64,000 bases of DNA from Rhizobium sp. CCGE531 (GCF_003627795.1 NZ_CP032685.1:868001-932000); one strand, 5' to 3'. Counted from the stretch's first letter, positions 17,905-26,998 are shown. A program made the numbers and translations. Notes: generated from the letters alone by a model not told the origin.

Positions 17905-18803
17905 TGCTCGGCCCTCATCATGCGATTGCGGGCGCGCGTCAGGCGGAACCAGCGGGTCAAGGCCGGGCCGGAGCGCAATTGCGGATTGGCGATTTCGTCG
18001 AAGGTGAAGTTGATCAGCGCGAGACCAAGCCCGGTCAGCGCGATGCCGATGGCCGGCATGCCGATATCCCACCAGGCGCCGACCATGACGGCCGAGGCAT
18101 TCTGGGCATTGTAGAGCATGGTGCCCCAGGTGACCTTCAGCGGATCGCCGAAGCCGAGATATTCGAGTGTGGTCTGGGCGACGATCGCGTAGATGATGCT
18201 GCCGACGAGGTTGATGCCGATGAGCGGCGTCAGGTTCGGCAGGATCTCGACAAAGATGATGCGCCAGGCCGGTTCACCGATCATCTTGGCGGCGGTGACG
18301 AAATCGCGGTTGCGCAGCGCCATCGTCTGCGAACGCGTCATGCGCGCACCCCATGGCCAGGACGTCAACGCGATGATGGTCATGATCGTCATCGGGCCGA
18401 CCGTGCCCGCAAAGGAGGCGAGCAGGATGAGGAGCGGCATGTTGGGTATGACCAGCACGGCGTTGGTCGCAAGATCGAGCGCGGCGTCCGTCTTGCCGCC
18501 GGTATAACCGGCGACGAGGCCGATGGCCGTGCCCAGCACCGTAATGGCGATGCCCGTCGCAAAGCCGACGGACAGCGAGCTTCTCGCTCCCCAGACGAAT
18601 TGCCTATAGACGTCACGGCCCATCTTTGTGGTGCCGAAGACATGCTCGACGGATGGCGGCTGATGCGAGCGGCCGACGCGTGCGCCGGGTTCGCCCGGAG
18701 CGATGACCGGGGCGAAGATCGCCATCAGGCACAGAACGGCAACGATGACGAAACCGACAAGCGCCTTTTTCTGACTGAAAATGGATCGCAGCGAAAAGCT
18801 CAT
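17901..18803 (-). CDS. ABC transporter permease (DppC/OppC type)
   Basis: 300 aa inner-membrane subunit. It has an N-terminal helix (ALVGFVIVAVLCLMAIFAPV) and a periplasmic stretch with the DppC-type FGTTKMGRDVYRQFVWGARS, followed by about five more helices. The coupling-helix region TSWPWGARMTRSQTMALRNR contacts the ATPases. It overlaps the previous permease gene by 4 bases. Confidence 0.9.
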   Translation of the reverse strand: MSFSLRSIFSQKKALVGFVIVAVLCLMAIFAPVIAPGEPGARVGRSHQPPSVEHVFGTTKMGRDVYRQFVWGARSSLSVGFATGIAITVLGTAIGLVAGYTGGKTDAALDLATNAVLVIPNMPLLILLASFAGTVGPMTIMTIIALTSWPWGARMTRSQTMALRNRDFVTAAKMIGEPAWRIIFVEILPNLTPLIGINLVGSIIYAIVAQTTLEYLGFGDPLKVTWGTMLYNAQNASAVMVGAWWDIGMPAIGIALTGLGLALINFTFDEIANPQLRSGPALTRWFRLTRARNRMMRAEQ

Positions 18804-19783
18804 CGGCCTGCCTCCCTCAATCTTGGATCGACGAGGCCATAGATGATGTCGACAAGGAAATTGGCGCCGAGGGTTGCGAGCGTCATCAGCAGCAATTGCC
18901 CCTGGATGACAGGATAGTCGCGCGCCACGCTGGCGGTAAACAGTGTCAGGCCAAGGCCCGGATAGTTGAAGACGATCTCGGTGACGATCGAGCCGCCAAA
19001 GACCGCGCCGAGCATCAGCGCCAGGTTGGTCAGGACCGGCAACAGCGCATTGCGCGCGCCATAGCCGAACATGACGGCGAGGTTGCTCAGCCCCTTGGCC
19101 CGCCCCATCGTCACGTAATCCTCTCCGAGCACGACGATCATCGACGAGCGCATGGTCGTCTGGAATTCGCCGACCAGGAACGGAGACAGCGTCAGCACCG
19201 GCAGGATCGCGTGCATGAACACGCTCCCGAAGAAGGTGAAGTTGAAGCCCGGATCGAGGTTGGGATCATAGGCATATCCCACAGGGAACCAGCGCAGCGA
19301 CACGGCAAAAGCGAACAGGGTGGTGAGCGCTATGATAACGGGCGGTATCGAGAACAGGATGACGGCAAAGGGCGATACGATCGTATCGAACCGCCCGCCG
19401 CGCCTCCAGGCCGCGATGGCGCCGAGCACGACGCCGACGCACAACGAAAAGATGATCGCCGTTACCACAAGGAAGAGGGTCCACAGCGTCGCCCGGCTCA
19501 GCACCTGAACCACTGTCTGCGGATAATATTTGACCGAAACGCCAAGATCGAAGGTGGCGAGCCCTTTGAGATAGTCGAGAAACTGCATGATGATCGGCTG
19601 ATCGATCTCGCCGAAGCGGGCCTTGATCGCCTCGACAGCCGCAGGCGTGGCCCGCGGCCCGAGCTGGGCGATCATGGCGTCGACGGGACTCCCCGGCATA
19701 AGCCGGGGAAGAATGAAGTTCACGACGATCGCGAAGGCCAACGCCACCGCATAGACGCCGAGGCGCCGGCTTGAAACACGCAT
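18800..19783 (-). CDS. ABC transporter permease (DppB/OppB type)
   Basis: 327 aa permease with six predicted helices and the family N-terminus VNFILPRLMPGSPVDAMI. The coupling motif is EDYVTMGRAKGLSN, and the C-terminus is GLVDPRLREAGR. It lies 22 bases after the binding-protein gene and overlaps the DppC-type permease gene. Confidence 0.9.
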   Translation of the reverse strand: MRVSSRRLGVYAVALAFAIVVNFILPRLMPGSPVDAMIAQLGPRATPAAVEAIKARFGEIDQPIIMQFLDYLKGLATFDLGVSVKYYPQTVVQVLSRATLWTLFLVVTAIIFSLCVGVVLGAIAAWRRGGRFDTIVSPFAVILFSIPPVIIALTTLFAFAVSLRWFPVGYAYDPNLDPGFNFTFFGSVFMHAILPVLTLSPFLVGEFQTTMRSSMIVVLGEDYVTMGRAKGLSNLAVMFGYGARNALLPVLTNLALMLGAVFGGSIVTEIVFNYPGLGLTLFTASVARDYPVIQGQLLLMTLATLGANFLVDIIYGLVDPRLREAGR

Positions 19784-19805
19784 CTCTGCTTCCTTCGCTT
19801 TGGCC

Positions 19806-21497
19806 TTATTGGACCGGCTTCAGACGCAGCAGATGCACGAGACGCATGCGGTTGTTGTCGTGGTTTTCCGGGTTCATCACCGGATCCTTGTCCGTGACCC
19901 AACCGGTGAAACGCTTGCTCGAATACTGATACCAGGTCGGGCCGTTGAAGACGGGAACGACCGGGAATTCGTCGGCGATGACAAGCTGAATGTCGTTGAA
20001 GATCTTCTTGTGATCGCCATCGGAAGACGACTTCAGATACTGATCGAACAGCGCATCGAGCTTCGGATTGGAGTAACGGGCCGCAGCGACAGTCAGCTTG
20101 CCGGCATAGGCCGTCGACAGGCTCTGATAGTAGCCCTGGAACGGGGTAGCGCTATCGGCACGCGAGTTCATGACGACATCGAAGCTGCCATCGAGAAGCT
20201 GCTTGCGCCACTGCTCGTATTCGGGCGTGGCGACGGAAGCATTGATACCCACGGCGCGCAGCCCTTCGACGGCGATCTGCACTGCGTCGATCCAGTCGGT
20301 CCAGCCATTCGGCACGATGATCGGGAAGGTGATCGGCTTGCCGCTCGGCGTCGTGCGGAAACCGTCGGCACCCTTCTTGTAGCCGGCATCATCGAGGATC
20401 TTGTTCGCCTTGTCGGTATCGAAGCCCATGAAGGCGTCCTTATCGCCTTCGGCGGCCTTATCGCGCCAGGATTCGAAACGCGGCGGCAGGCCGCTGGCAT
20501 GCAGATTGACGACCGGATAGCCGAAACCGGCAATATCGACCATCGATTTGCGGTCCATCGCCAAGCTGAAGGCATGCCGGAAGTTGAGGTCCTTGAAAGC
20601 CTCGAGATTGCCTGTATTCGTCGATTTGAAGTTCATCTCGTAGGCAACGGTTTCCGCCGGCGGCTGCCAGTAGCCATTGTGCTTGGGATCGAGCGCAACG
20701 AAGGTCTTGTCGATCTGTGGCAGGAACGAGCCGATCCAATCCACAGTGCCCTCAGGCAGCAGCGCCAGCATCTGGTCGTTGCCCGAGATCTGCGGCAAGC
20801 GCAGGCAATCGACATGCAGCGAAGCGGCATCCCAATAATTCGGATTGCGGCACTGCTCGTAGATCTGCGGCGTGAAGCGGCGGACCTCGGTCATGGGACC
20901 GGATCCGACCGGCTTGTCGTTCTTGAAGGCGACCGGATCGGCAACATCCTTCCAGATATGCTCCGGCACGACGGCAAGGTCGGCCAGGGATTCGGGGAAT
21001 TGGGAATTCACGGCCTTGAGGTTGATCTTCACCTGCGTCGGCGAAGGTGCCTCGACGGAAGCAACCGTTTGGCCAACGCCCACGATATCTACGGCCGGGT
21101 TCTTCAGCATCAGGTCGAGGGTGTATTTCACGTCGGCCGGGGTCAGCGGCTGGCCGTCCGACCACTTCACGCCGGGACGGAGATCATAGGTGATCGACAT
21201 CAGATCATCCGAGAACTTGTAGCTTGTCGCCAAACGCCAGACGGGCTTGCCGCCGTCATTGGCGTTGAAGATGACCAGCGGCTCATAGATGAAATCCATC
21301 GTGCTCTGGCGGCGTCCGGCCAGATCGAACGGATTGAAGTTGCTGACCCAGCTGGTCTGTTCCTCGATGTGCATCGTCAGCACGGATTCAGCTGCCGAGG
21401 CGATGCCGGAACCGAAAGCCAGCGAGGCGCCAAGTGCCGCCACTGCCCAAGACGTCCGGCAGAAGAGATTGCGCAGTGTCCTTTTCCTCATTCCCAT
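19806..21497 (-). CDS. ABC transporter substrate-binding protein (SBP family 5)
   Basis: 563 aa periplasmic binding protein. It has a signal peptide (basic MGMRKRTLRN, then AVAALGASLAFGSGIASA) and a family 5 peptide/nickel/oligosaccharide fold with YDLRPGVKWSDGQPLTPADV near 100. Family 5 proteins bind peptides, but some bind cello- or chito-oligosaccharides. The linked GH20 enzyme and ROK regulator favour amino-sugar oligosaccharides here. First gene of the operon, with GAGGGA 7 bases before the ATG. Confidence 0.88.
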   Translation of the reverse strand: MGMRKRTLRNLFCRTSWAVAALGASLAFGSGIASAAESVLTMHIEEQTSWVSNFNPFDLAGRRQSTMDFIYEPLVIFNANDGGKPVWRLATSYKFSDDLMSITYDLRPGVKWSDGQPLTPADVKYTLDLMLKNPAVDIVGVGQTVASVEAPSPTQVKINLKAVNSQFPESLADLAVVPEHIWKDVADPVAFKNDKPVGSGPMTEVRRFTPQIYEQCRNPNYWDAASLHVDCLRLPQISGNDQMLALLPEGTVDWIGSFLPQIDKTFVALDPKHNGYWQPPAETVAYEMNFKSTNTGNLEAFKDLNFRHAFSLAMDRKSMVDIAGFGYPVVNLHASGLPPRFESWRDKAAEGDKDAFMGFDTDKANKILDDAGYKKGADGFRTTPSGKPITFPIIVPNGWTDWIDAVQIAVEGLRAVGINASVATPEYEQWRKQLLDGSFDVVMNSRADSATPFQGYYQSLSTAYAGKLTVAAARYSNPKLDALFDQYLKSSSDGDHKKIFNDIQLVIADEFPVVPVFNGPTWYQYSSKRFTGWVTDKDPVMNPENHDNNRMRLVHLLRLKPVQ

Positions 21498-21842
21498 TTG
21501 TCGTTCCCTCTTATTGTTTTCGAGTAGTCAATCAAATTGATTTAATATTGAGTTTTGAGACTCGTCAATCGCTGATTGGAAATCAACAGGGATGGATTGG
21601 ACGTGATGGGAGACTGCCGCCGATGGGACGGCGATCTCAAACAATGGGGTTTGGGGAAATCGGCGAAGCTTCGCCATCTCATGCCGGCACATGCAGAACC
21701 GGCATCACAAGCGCGAAAATCAGGCGCGTTGGAAATCAGTTATCGAGCGACCCCTACCGCAAAGCGGATGGAACAGCCGGATACGCCGATCGGGATGCAA
21801 GCGCAGAGCTCACTGCGATCGAAACCGTCAAGCAATTTCCGC
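21498..21842. promoter_or_regulatory. Upstream region of the SBP operon
   Basis: 345 bases between ridA (ends at 21843) and the SBP start. An AT-rich block at 21528-21560 holds the near-palindrome AATCAAATTGATT, a candidate regulator site for the operon read on the minus strand. No gene is recognised in the rest. Confidence 0.35.
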
Positions 21843-22238
21843 TCAGTCGAGCGGCTTGTAAGCCACGACGTCCATCTCAACCTTGACATCGACCATCATC
21901 GGCGACTGCACGGTCGAGCGCGCTGGCGGATGGTCGATGAAATGCTTCTCGAATACCGCATTGAAGCTCGAGAAATCGCGGGCATCGTCCAGCCAGACAT
22001 TGACCTTCACGACATGTTCGAGCGTGCAATCGGCAAGTGCAAGAACATCCTTGATATTGGCGATGACCTGCTCCGTCTGCGTCACGACATTGCCGGTGAC
22101 GATTTCACCGTTGATGGTCGGCACCTGGCCCGAGACATAAACAAAGTCGCCGGCGCGAACTGCCTTGGCAAAGGGACGGCGCTGGCCACCAGCCTGATTG
22201 TCGGCAACATCGAAACGGATCAGCTTGTTCTTGCTCAT
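21843..22238 (-). CDS. RidA/YjgF-family protein
   Basis: 131 aa Rid-family protein. RidA hydrolyses reactive enamine/imine intermediates to keto acids. The conserved arginine lies in PPARSTVQ (near 108), with FVYVSGQVP near 33 and VVKVNVWLDD near 82, all at family positions. Length matches the family. It stands alone on the minus strand between two unrelated operons. Rid subfamily members differ in substrate, so a degradative-pathway role is also possible. Confidence 0.85.
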   Translation of the reverse strand: MSKNKLIRFDVADNQAGGQRRPFAKAVRAGDFVYVSGQVPTINGEIVTGNVVTQTEQVIANIKDVLALADCTLEHVVKVNVWLDDARDFSSFNAVFEKHFIDHPPARSTVQSPMMVDVKVEMDVVAYKPLD

Positions 22239-22630
22239 GATATGTTCGGTCTCTCTTTGTTGCCGGCCGCCATCGCCTCATCATCGTGAGGAGCGACCAG
22301 CTTCTTTGGCATCTTCATTATCCACCACGGCGCTTCCACGCCAGATCGTTTTCGTGTCGTTCAGTGGGCATTCTCGGATATTCCGGATTTTTCTCAATTA
22401 GAACGTGAAGTTCGAGATTTCAATAACTTATAGTTAAATCAATATGTTATATAAGAATCCGCAAGTACGATTCAGCTCCAACGATGAAAGCTGGCAGACC
22501 AGACATCCGATCCAAAGAGCATATCGCGTCCTTTTGTCAGTCCCTGCCCCGATTGCCTTTCCGCCTCTGCGCCTGATAAGACAGGCGCATATTTCGTCAT
22601 ATGATTCACTGACATTCAGGAGGAGTTATC
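22239..22630. promoter_or_regulatory. Intergenic region, divergent ridA and SDR promoters
   Basis: 392 bases. The middle part (22380-22460) is markedly AT-rich, with TATAGTTAAATCAATATGTTATAT, and probably holds promoters for both flanking genes. GGAGGAG lies just ahead of the SDR start. No gene or hairpin terminator is apparent. Confidence 0.35.
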
Positions 22631-23425
22631 ATGGCAGAACTCGCGCAATTGCTTGCGTCTATCCGCATCCCCGATCTGGCTGGAAAACGGGTGTTGATCA
22701 CCGGTGCTTCGACAGGCATCGGCGCTGCCGTCGCGCTGGCCTTTGCCGCACAGGGCATGAAGGTCGGCCTTCATTTCAATGCGAGCCGCGAACCGGCGGA
22801 AAAGCTGGCGGCCGAGATCAAGGCCAGTGGCGGGATAGTCCATCTAATCCAGGGTGATATCTCGCAAGATGGCGAGACCGAACGCGTCGTCAGGGATGCG
22901 GCCGAAGCGCTGGGTGGCCTCGATGGGCTGGTCAACAATGCCGGTGGCATGCTGGGGCGGCTTCCCACCACCGACATGACGGATGAGCATTACGACCGGG
23001 TGATGAACCTCAACGCCCGCTCCGTGCTCGCGGCAACCCGCGCGGCCCACCCCTATCTCAAGCGACAGGGCGGCTTCATTATTAACACGACCTCGATCGC
23101 CGCGCGTAATGGCGGCGGCAACGGCGCGATCCTCTATGCGGCCTCCAAGGGGTTCGTCTCGACGATCACCCACGGCCACGCCAAGGAATTTGTCAACGAC
23201 AAGATCCGCGTCAATGCGGTCGCACCTGGCGTCATCGCAACGCCCTTCCACGAGCGCTATACCAACGACGAACAGATGGAAATTCAGCGCAAGACGATCC
23301 CCATGGGCTTCGTCGGCACGCCGGAGGATTGCGTCGGCGCCTATCTGTTCCTCGCCTCCGCAACGCTCTCCGGCTACATCACCGGCCAGGTCGTCGAGGT
23401 CAATGGTGGCCAGCTCATGCCGTGA
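22631..23425 (+). CDS. SDR-family oxidoreductase
   Basis: 264 aa classical short-chain dehydrogenase. The cofactor motif TGASTGIGAAVALAF is at about 24, NNAGG near 100, the active-site Ser in NTTSIAARNG, and YAASKGFVSTI near 172. It ends with the usual GQVVEVNGGQLMP tail. Substrate unknown. The ATG has AGGAGG upstream. It is followed 91 bases later by the polymerase gene, with no obvious functional link. Confidence 0.83.
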   Translation: MAELAQLLASIRIPDLAGKRVLITGASTGIGAAVALAFAAQGMKVGLHFNASREPAEKLAAEIKASGGIVHLIQGDISQDGETERVVRDAAEALGGLDGLVNNAGGMLGRLPTTDMTDEHYDRVMNLNARSVLAATRAAHPYLKRQGGFIINTTSIAARNGGGNGAILYAASKGFVSTITHGHAKEFVNDKIRVNAVAPGVIATPFHERYTNDEQMEIQRKTIPMGFVGTPEDCVGAYLFLASATLSGYITGQVVEVNGGQLMP

Positions 23426-23516
23426 CAATGGCAGCTGATCGACTTTATGCGCCGGACAATGCTAATCTTGCCCGGCGCGGCGGCTCTCTCGTCGCAGAGA
23501 ATGGAGCGCATGCGAG

Positions 23517-24404
23517 ATGGCAAAGACGCCTCTTCAGGACGGTATGAAGACGTCGGTCGAACTGACGCATCCGGAGCGGGTCTATTGGCCCGATGACGGG
23601 GTCAGCAAGCAGGATCTTCTCGATTACTATGCGCGGGCCTGGCGGCGCATGGCCCCTTTCGTCGTCGATCGCCCGCTGGCGTTGCTGCGCTGCCCTGATG
23701 GTATCGACGGGCCGCGATTCTTCCAGAAACACGCCTGGAAAGGCATCAATCCGCATATCGCGGAAATTGCCGATCCCGAAGATAAGGATGCCGCAAAGCT
23801 TCTGAAGATCGAGGACTTCGATGGCCTGGCTGCTCTCGTTCAATCCGCGGCGCTGGAAATACATCCCTGGGGCACGACCACCGATCACTGGGAAAAACCC
23901 GATATGATCATCATGGATCTCGATCCAGGCGAGGATGTCGCCTGGGGCAAGGTCACCGCCGCGGCGAAGGAAATAAAGGAGCGCTTTTCCGCCCAGGGAT
24001 TGACTTCATTCCTCAAGACCTCGGGCGGCAAGGGCCTGCATGTCGTCGTATCCCTCAAGCCGCAGGCAAACTGGCAGCAGGTCAAGGAGGCTGCCGAGAC
24101 GATGGCGCATGCGATGAGCGCCGATAGCCCTGAGGCGTATTTGTCGGTCGCCAGCAAGGCGAAGCGGACAGGCCACATCTTTATCGATTACCTGCGCAAC
24201 GGCCGTGGCAATACCGCCGTTGCCCCTTATTCGACGCGCGCAAGAAAGGGTGCCGCGGTTTCCATGCCGATCAGCTGGGAGGAATTGGACGGCAAGATCG
24301 GTCCGGCTTCCTTCACCATCGGAAACGCAGCCTCACGTTTGAACCAATCGAGCACCGATCCCTGGGCCGACTTTTTCGCGGCAGCATCGCCGCTCAAAGT
24401 CTGA
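23517..24404 (+). CDS. Stand-alone LigD-type DNA polymerase/primase domain
   Basis: 295 aa archaeo-eukaryotic-primase-like polymerase (PolDom) of the non-homologous end-joining family. It has the phosphate-binding opening LTHPERVYWPDDGVSKQDLL and a catalytic metal pair in MIIMDLDPG (about 133-139). The histidine motif is TSGGKGLHVVV (about 173), and RTGHIFIDYLRNGRG follows. LigD proteins usually fuse this to ligase and phosphoesterase domains; here it is alone, with no Ku or ligase gene nearby. It probably fills or primes broken ends together with proteins encoded elsewhere. The stop is 2 bases from the convergent methyltransferase stop. Confidence 0.88.
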   Translation: MAKTPLQDGMKTSVELTHPERVYWPDDGVSKQDLLDYYARAWRRMAPFVVDRPLALLRCPDGIDGPRFFQKHAWKGINPHIAEIADPEDKDAAKLLKIEDFDGLAALVQSAALEIHPWGTTTDHWEKPDMIIMDLDPGEDVAWGKVTAAAKEIKERFSAQGLTSFLKTSGGKGLHVVVSLKPQANWQQVKEAAETMAHAMSADSPEAYLSVASKAKRTGHIFIDYLRNGRGNTAVAPYSTRARKGAAVSMPISWEELDGKIGPASFTIGNAASRLNQSSTDPWADFFAAASPLKV

Positions 24405-24406
24405 CG

Positions 24407-24973
24407 CTATAGAAGAAACGGGACCAGTGCCGGCGTGCTGGCCTTGTAATCGGCGTAGGTCGAACCGAAAGTCTCGCTCATCCAACTTTCCTCGATGGAT
24501 ACGCGACGCAATACGGCATAAAGCACCGCGACGATCGCAAGGACGGCGGCAATATCGCCGCGAGCAATTGCCGAGCCGACAATGGCGAGCATCAGACCGG
24601 AATAGATCGGATGGCGGACAAGCGCATAGGGGCCGGAACGGATCAGCGCGTGATCTTCCTTGAGGGTGATTACGCCGCTCCAGTTGCGGCCGATGTGGTA
24701 GCGAGCCCATACGGCGAAAAGCAGTCCGATGACGGTCAAAGCCGCGCCGATCGTATAGAACGCCAGATCATGCGGGATGATGCGAAACCGCAAGGCCCCC
24801 AGCCACGAAGGATTGGCGGCCAGAAGGAAGGCGCCGATCCAGATCGGCGCGGTATTGCCGAGCCGCGACAGCGAGTCTTCCTGCCGCACGGTTTTCTTGG
24901 CCCCGAAGGACGCAAAGAGCCAGATCAGCAGCCAGATGATCCAGCACGCGGGAATGAATTGATAGAGGAGCAT
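24407..24973 (-). CDS. Isoprenylcysteine carboxyl methyltransferase-family membrane protein
   Basis: 188 aa with about five membrane helices and the ICMT/PEMT C-terminal motif RSGPYALVRHPIYSGLM. An EE pair and the tail YADYKASTPALVPFLL follow. These bacterial proteins are SAM-dependent methyltransferases whose substrates are mostly unknown; bacteria lack the CAAX prenyl substrate. The start is 3 bases after the stop of the GST gene, so the two are co-transcribed. Confidence 0.75.
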   Translation of the reverse strand: MLLYQFIPACWIIWLLIWLFASFGAKKTVRQEDSLSRLGNTAPIWIGAFLLAANPSWLGALRFRIIPHDLAFYTIGAALTVIGLLFAVWARYHIGRNWSGVITLKEDHALIRSGPYALVRHPIYSGLMLAIVGSAIARGDIAAVLAIVAVLYAVLRRVSIEESWMSETFGSTYADYKASTPALVPFLL

Positions 24974-24976
24974 CGC

Positions 24977-25714
24977 TCACGCCATATCTTTATCCAGCTC
25001 CGAATAGTGCCGGAAAATGCCGTCCTCATTGAAGGGGATGCGGCGATCGGATTGAAGATAGCGAGCAATATTGGGCAGTTTCATGACAGCATCATGCAGC
25101 GCCGTCAAAAGCGGATAGTGCTGGCCGAGACAGGCGGTTGCGCGTGGAAAAGCATAGCGCAATCCTTCATGGATCTGGAAGAGCGAGAGATCGACATAGG
25201 TCAGGCTCTTGCCGAAAATATGGCTCGGTCCATCCGGGTTCTGCTGCAGCACGCGCTCGAAATATCCGAGGAATTTCGGAATACGATTGTCGATGAATTC
25301 GGCGGTGCGAGCCTTGGCCTCTTGCTTCTGGTCTTCGTAATATTTCGAAATGGCGATCGGATGATGCGTATCGTGTACCTCGGCGACGAGATCGGTGATC
25401 GTCAATTGTAGGCCATTCAACACATGGCGCTGTCCTTCGTCCTTTGGCGCAACACCAAGTTTCAGGCCGAGATACATCAGGATATTCGCCACATGCGGAA
25501 TAAGGAGGTCGCCATCCTTGAGAAACGGCGGAGCAAACGGGATGCCGGATTCCACACCATTTTCCATGATCGCCAGCATGGCCGGCATTCCCTGCCCTTC
25601 GCTGGCCTGGCCACGGCAGATATCGACATAGTCGGCACCGGCATGCTCCAGCGCCAGCCGGACGAATTCGCCACGTCCCTGGATGTCATCCCAATAATAG
25701 AGTTCATAACGCAT
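24977..25714 (-). CDS. Glutathione S-transferase-like protein
   Basis: 245 aa with a thioredoxin-like N-terminal half (YELYYWDDIQGRGEFVRLAL) resembling sigma/mu-class GSTs. A helical C-terminal half contains SLTYVDLSLFQIHEGL. The N-terminal active-site Tyr is likely one of the YYW tyrosines. The ATG at 25714 is chosen because GGGAGGG lies upstream; a longer form begins at a poor site. Co-transcribed with the ICMT-like gene. Confidence 0.8.
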   Translation of the reverse strand: MRYELYYWDDIQGRGEFVRLALEHAGADYVDICRGQASEGQGMPAMLAIMENGVESGIPFAPPFLKDGDLLIPHVANILMYLGLKLGVAPKDEGQRHVLNGLQLTITDLVAEVHDTHHPIAISKYYEDQKQEAKARTAEFIDNRIPKFLGYFERVLQQNPDGPSHIFGKSLTYVDLSLFQIHEGLRYAFPRATACLGQHYPLLTALHDAVMKLPNIARYLQSDRRIPFNEDGIFRHYSELDKDMA

Positions 25715-25905
25715 TCGGCTTTCCCTCCCGAGAATTGAAGACAACCACCAGCGACGATCGGCGTAAGGCACTGGTTGGCCTCGCGCGGAAATCTAGCGCC
25801 GGTATCGCGGAACGGAAGGGGCGTTGACGATCGCAACCGGCCGAAATGACATCACATCACCGGCCGGAAGCAGGCCAACCACAGAATTCGCGCCTCACAC
25901 ACAGC

Positions 25906-26220
25906 CTATGAATGCGTGCGATGTTCGTGACGTTTACGCGTCGCGGCCGCCTTCTTTGCGGAGGCGGAGCGCTCGGACGCTGGCCGTTTTGCCGCGGCGC
26001 GTCCGCCGATCTTGCCGCCTTTCTCGGAAGATTCATGACTTTCCGGATGACCGCGGCCCGAGCCGGACTTTTTGCCGCCGCCGCTTTCCTTGTTGACGGT
26101 CGCCCAAGCGCGTCGCTCCGCTTCTCCGTGAGAAACGCCGCGGTCCTCATAGCCTTCCTCGATATGCTCGGCCTTGCGCTTCTGCTTGCCGCTATAGGCG
26201 GATTTGTCTCCTCGTGGCAT
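25906..26220 (-). CDS. Small basic KGG-type protein, often labelled plasmid stabilization protein
   Basis: 104 aa, highly charged. The N-terminus MPRGDKSAYSGKQKRKAEHI and the segment ERRAWATVNKESGGGKKSG are conserved in rhizobial relatives. The C-terminal half is Lys/Ala/Ser-rich like a histone tail (KIGGRAAAKRPASERSASAK). The family label comes from old annotation and is not evidence of a plasmid role. The start has GGAGAAAG just upstream. A stress-type promoter at 26251-26275 suggests EcfG control. Confidence 0.7.
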   Translation of the reverse strand: MPRGDKSAYSGKQKRKAEHIEEGYEDRGVSHGEAERRAWATVNKESGGGKKSGSGRGHPESHESSEKGGKIGGRAAAKRPASERSASAKKAAATRKRHEHRTHS

Positions 26221-26250
26221 GGTCTTTCTCCTCACTATGGAAGAAAGACC

Positions 26251-26275
26251 AACACGTCGTCATGGAAAAGGTTCC
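26251..26275 (-). promoter_or_regulatory. Candidate EcfG general-stress promoter
   Basis: On the minus strand, GGAAC (26271-26275) is followed by exactly 16 bases and then TGTT (26251-26254). This fits the alphaproteobacterial EcfG pattern GGAAC-N16/17-cGTT, with the first -10 base different. It lies about 30 bases upstream of the KGG-type gene start. Confidence 0.6.
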
Positions 26276-26451
26276 GATACACGGCCAGGAGAATTGCGAT
26301 TGGCCGATAATGGCCACAAGCGCCGCTCATGTCGCGGCGTCCGGCGCTTGGCTGAAGCCGGGAAAAACACGCCGACGGAACGGTCGATGATCAGGATGAG
26401 GATCAGTGCCGCCAGAAGATAGATCGCCGCAAGCACGAGAAGGGACGTCAC
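26260..26451 (-). CDS. Small single-helix membrane protein, hypothetical
   Basis: 63 aa from a GTG at 26451 that follows a near-ideal GGAGGTGAT ribosome-binding site. One strongly hydrophobic helix (LLVLAAIYLLAALILILIID) is followed by a basic tail rich in Arg and Pro. The coding region overlaps the proposed promoter of the next minus-strand gene. No family recognised. The ribosome-binding site is the main support. Confidence 0.45.
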   Translation of the reverse strand: MTSLLVLAAIYLLAALILILIIDRSVGVFFPASAKRRTPRHERRLWPLSANRNSPGRVSEPFP

Positions 26452-26651
26452 CTCATCACCTCCGCGCTGCCAGCGAAACGCAAAAGACAGCACGCTGCGA
26501 CGATCGTCGTAACAATCATTTCCGGATCATCTTTACGGCTGCGGCTCATTGCGTGGCTCCCTTCTCACTCAGTAGCACCGATGTGTGACAACTATTTCGC
26601 GATTGGGACCCAAATTACCGAAATTATTGAGAATATTTCGCCAACGGCAGT

Positions 26652-26692
26652 TCAAAAAAGAGAGGCGGCTCGATGTCTGCCATCGAACCGCC
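26652..26692 (-). terminator. Rho-independent terminator of the DUF2934-type gene
   Basis: On the minus strand, GGCGGTTCGATG pairs with CATCGAGCCGCC (one mismatch) around a 5-base loop, then TCTCTTTTTTG. It lies 34 bases after the stop at 26726 and has a good U tract. Confidence 0.82.
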
Positions 26693-26725
26693 CCGTCTCC
26701 GCCACACCTCTAAAACCGGCGCGCC

Positions 26726-26998
26726 CTACGCCTTTGCGGTTGCGGCTTTCTTCGATGCCTTCTTGGAAGCTGGTTTGGCGACCACCTCATCGGCGGCTGC
26801 CGCCGCGGCAACCGCCTGCTTGCGTTTGATCTTGAGTTTGGCCTCGCCTCCACCGGCGGTCGTGACACTTTCGTCGAGCGCGGTTCGCTCACCGCTCGCC
26901 CGTTCCCAGTGTTCGACATCGCACCCGAAGGGATGACCCTCCTCTTCCCAGATGGCATATGCGCGCTTCTTGATCCATTCGTCCCGAGGTTCCAACAT
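26726..26998 (-). CDS. DUF2934-type small protein
   Basis: 90 aa. The N-terminal half carries the DUF2934 pattern RAYAIWEEEGHPFGCDVEHW, seen in many short rhizobial proteins of unknown function. The C-terminal half is a low-complexity Lys/Ala tail (KPASKKASKKAATAKA). The ATG at 26998 is chosen for its GGAGAAC site; the longer form from 27043 has none. Single-gene unit ending at a strong terminator. Such genes are often stress-induced, but no promoter motif was found here. Confidence 0.7.
   Translation of the reverse strand: MLEPRDEWIKKRAYAIWEEEGHPFGCDVEHWERASGERTALDESVTTAGGGEAKLKIKRKQAVAAAAAADEVVAKPASKKASKKAATAKA

Noticed and set aside
19800-21527. Plus-strand frame of 575 codons over the SBP gene
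   Set aside because: Antisense shadow; the binding protein has a signal peptide and family motifs.
25906-26220. Plasmid maintenance function for the KGG-type gene
   Set aside because: The label is inherited annotation; no partner toxin/antitoxin, par or rep gene is present in the window.
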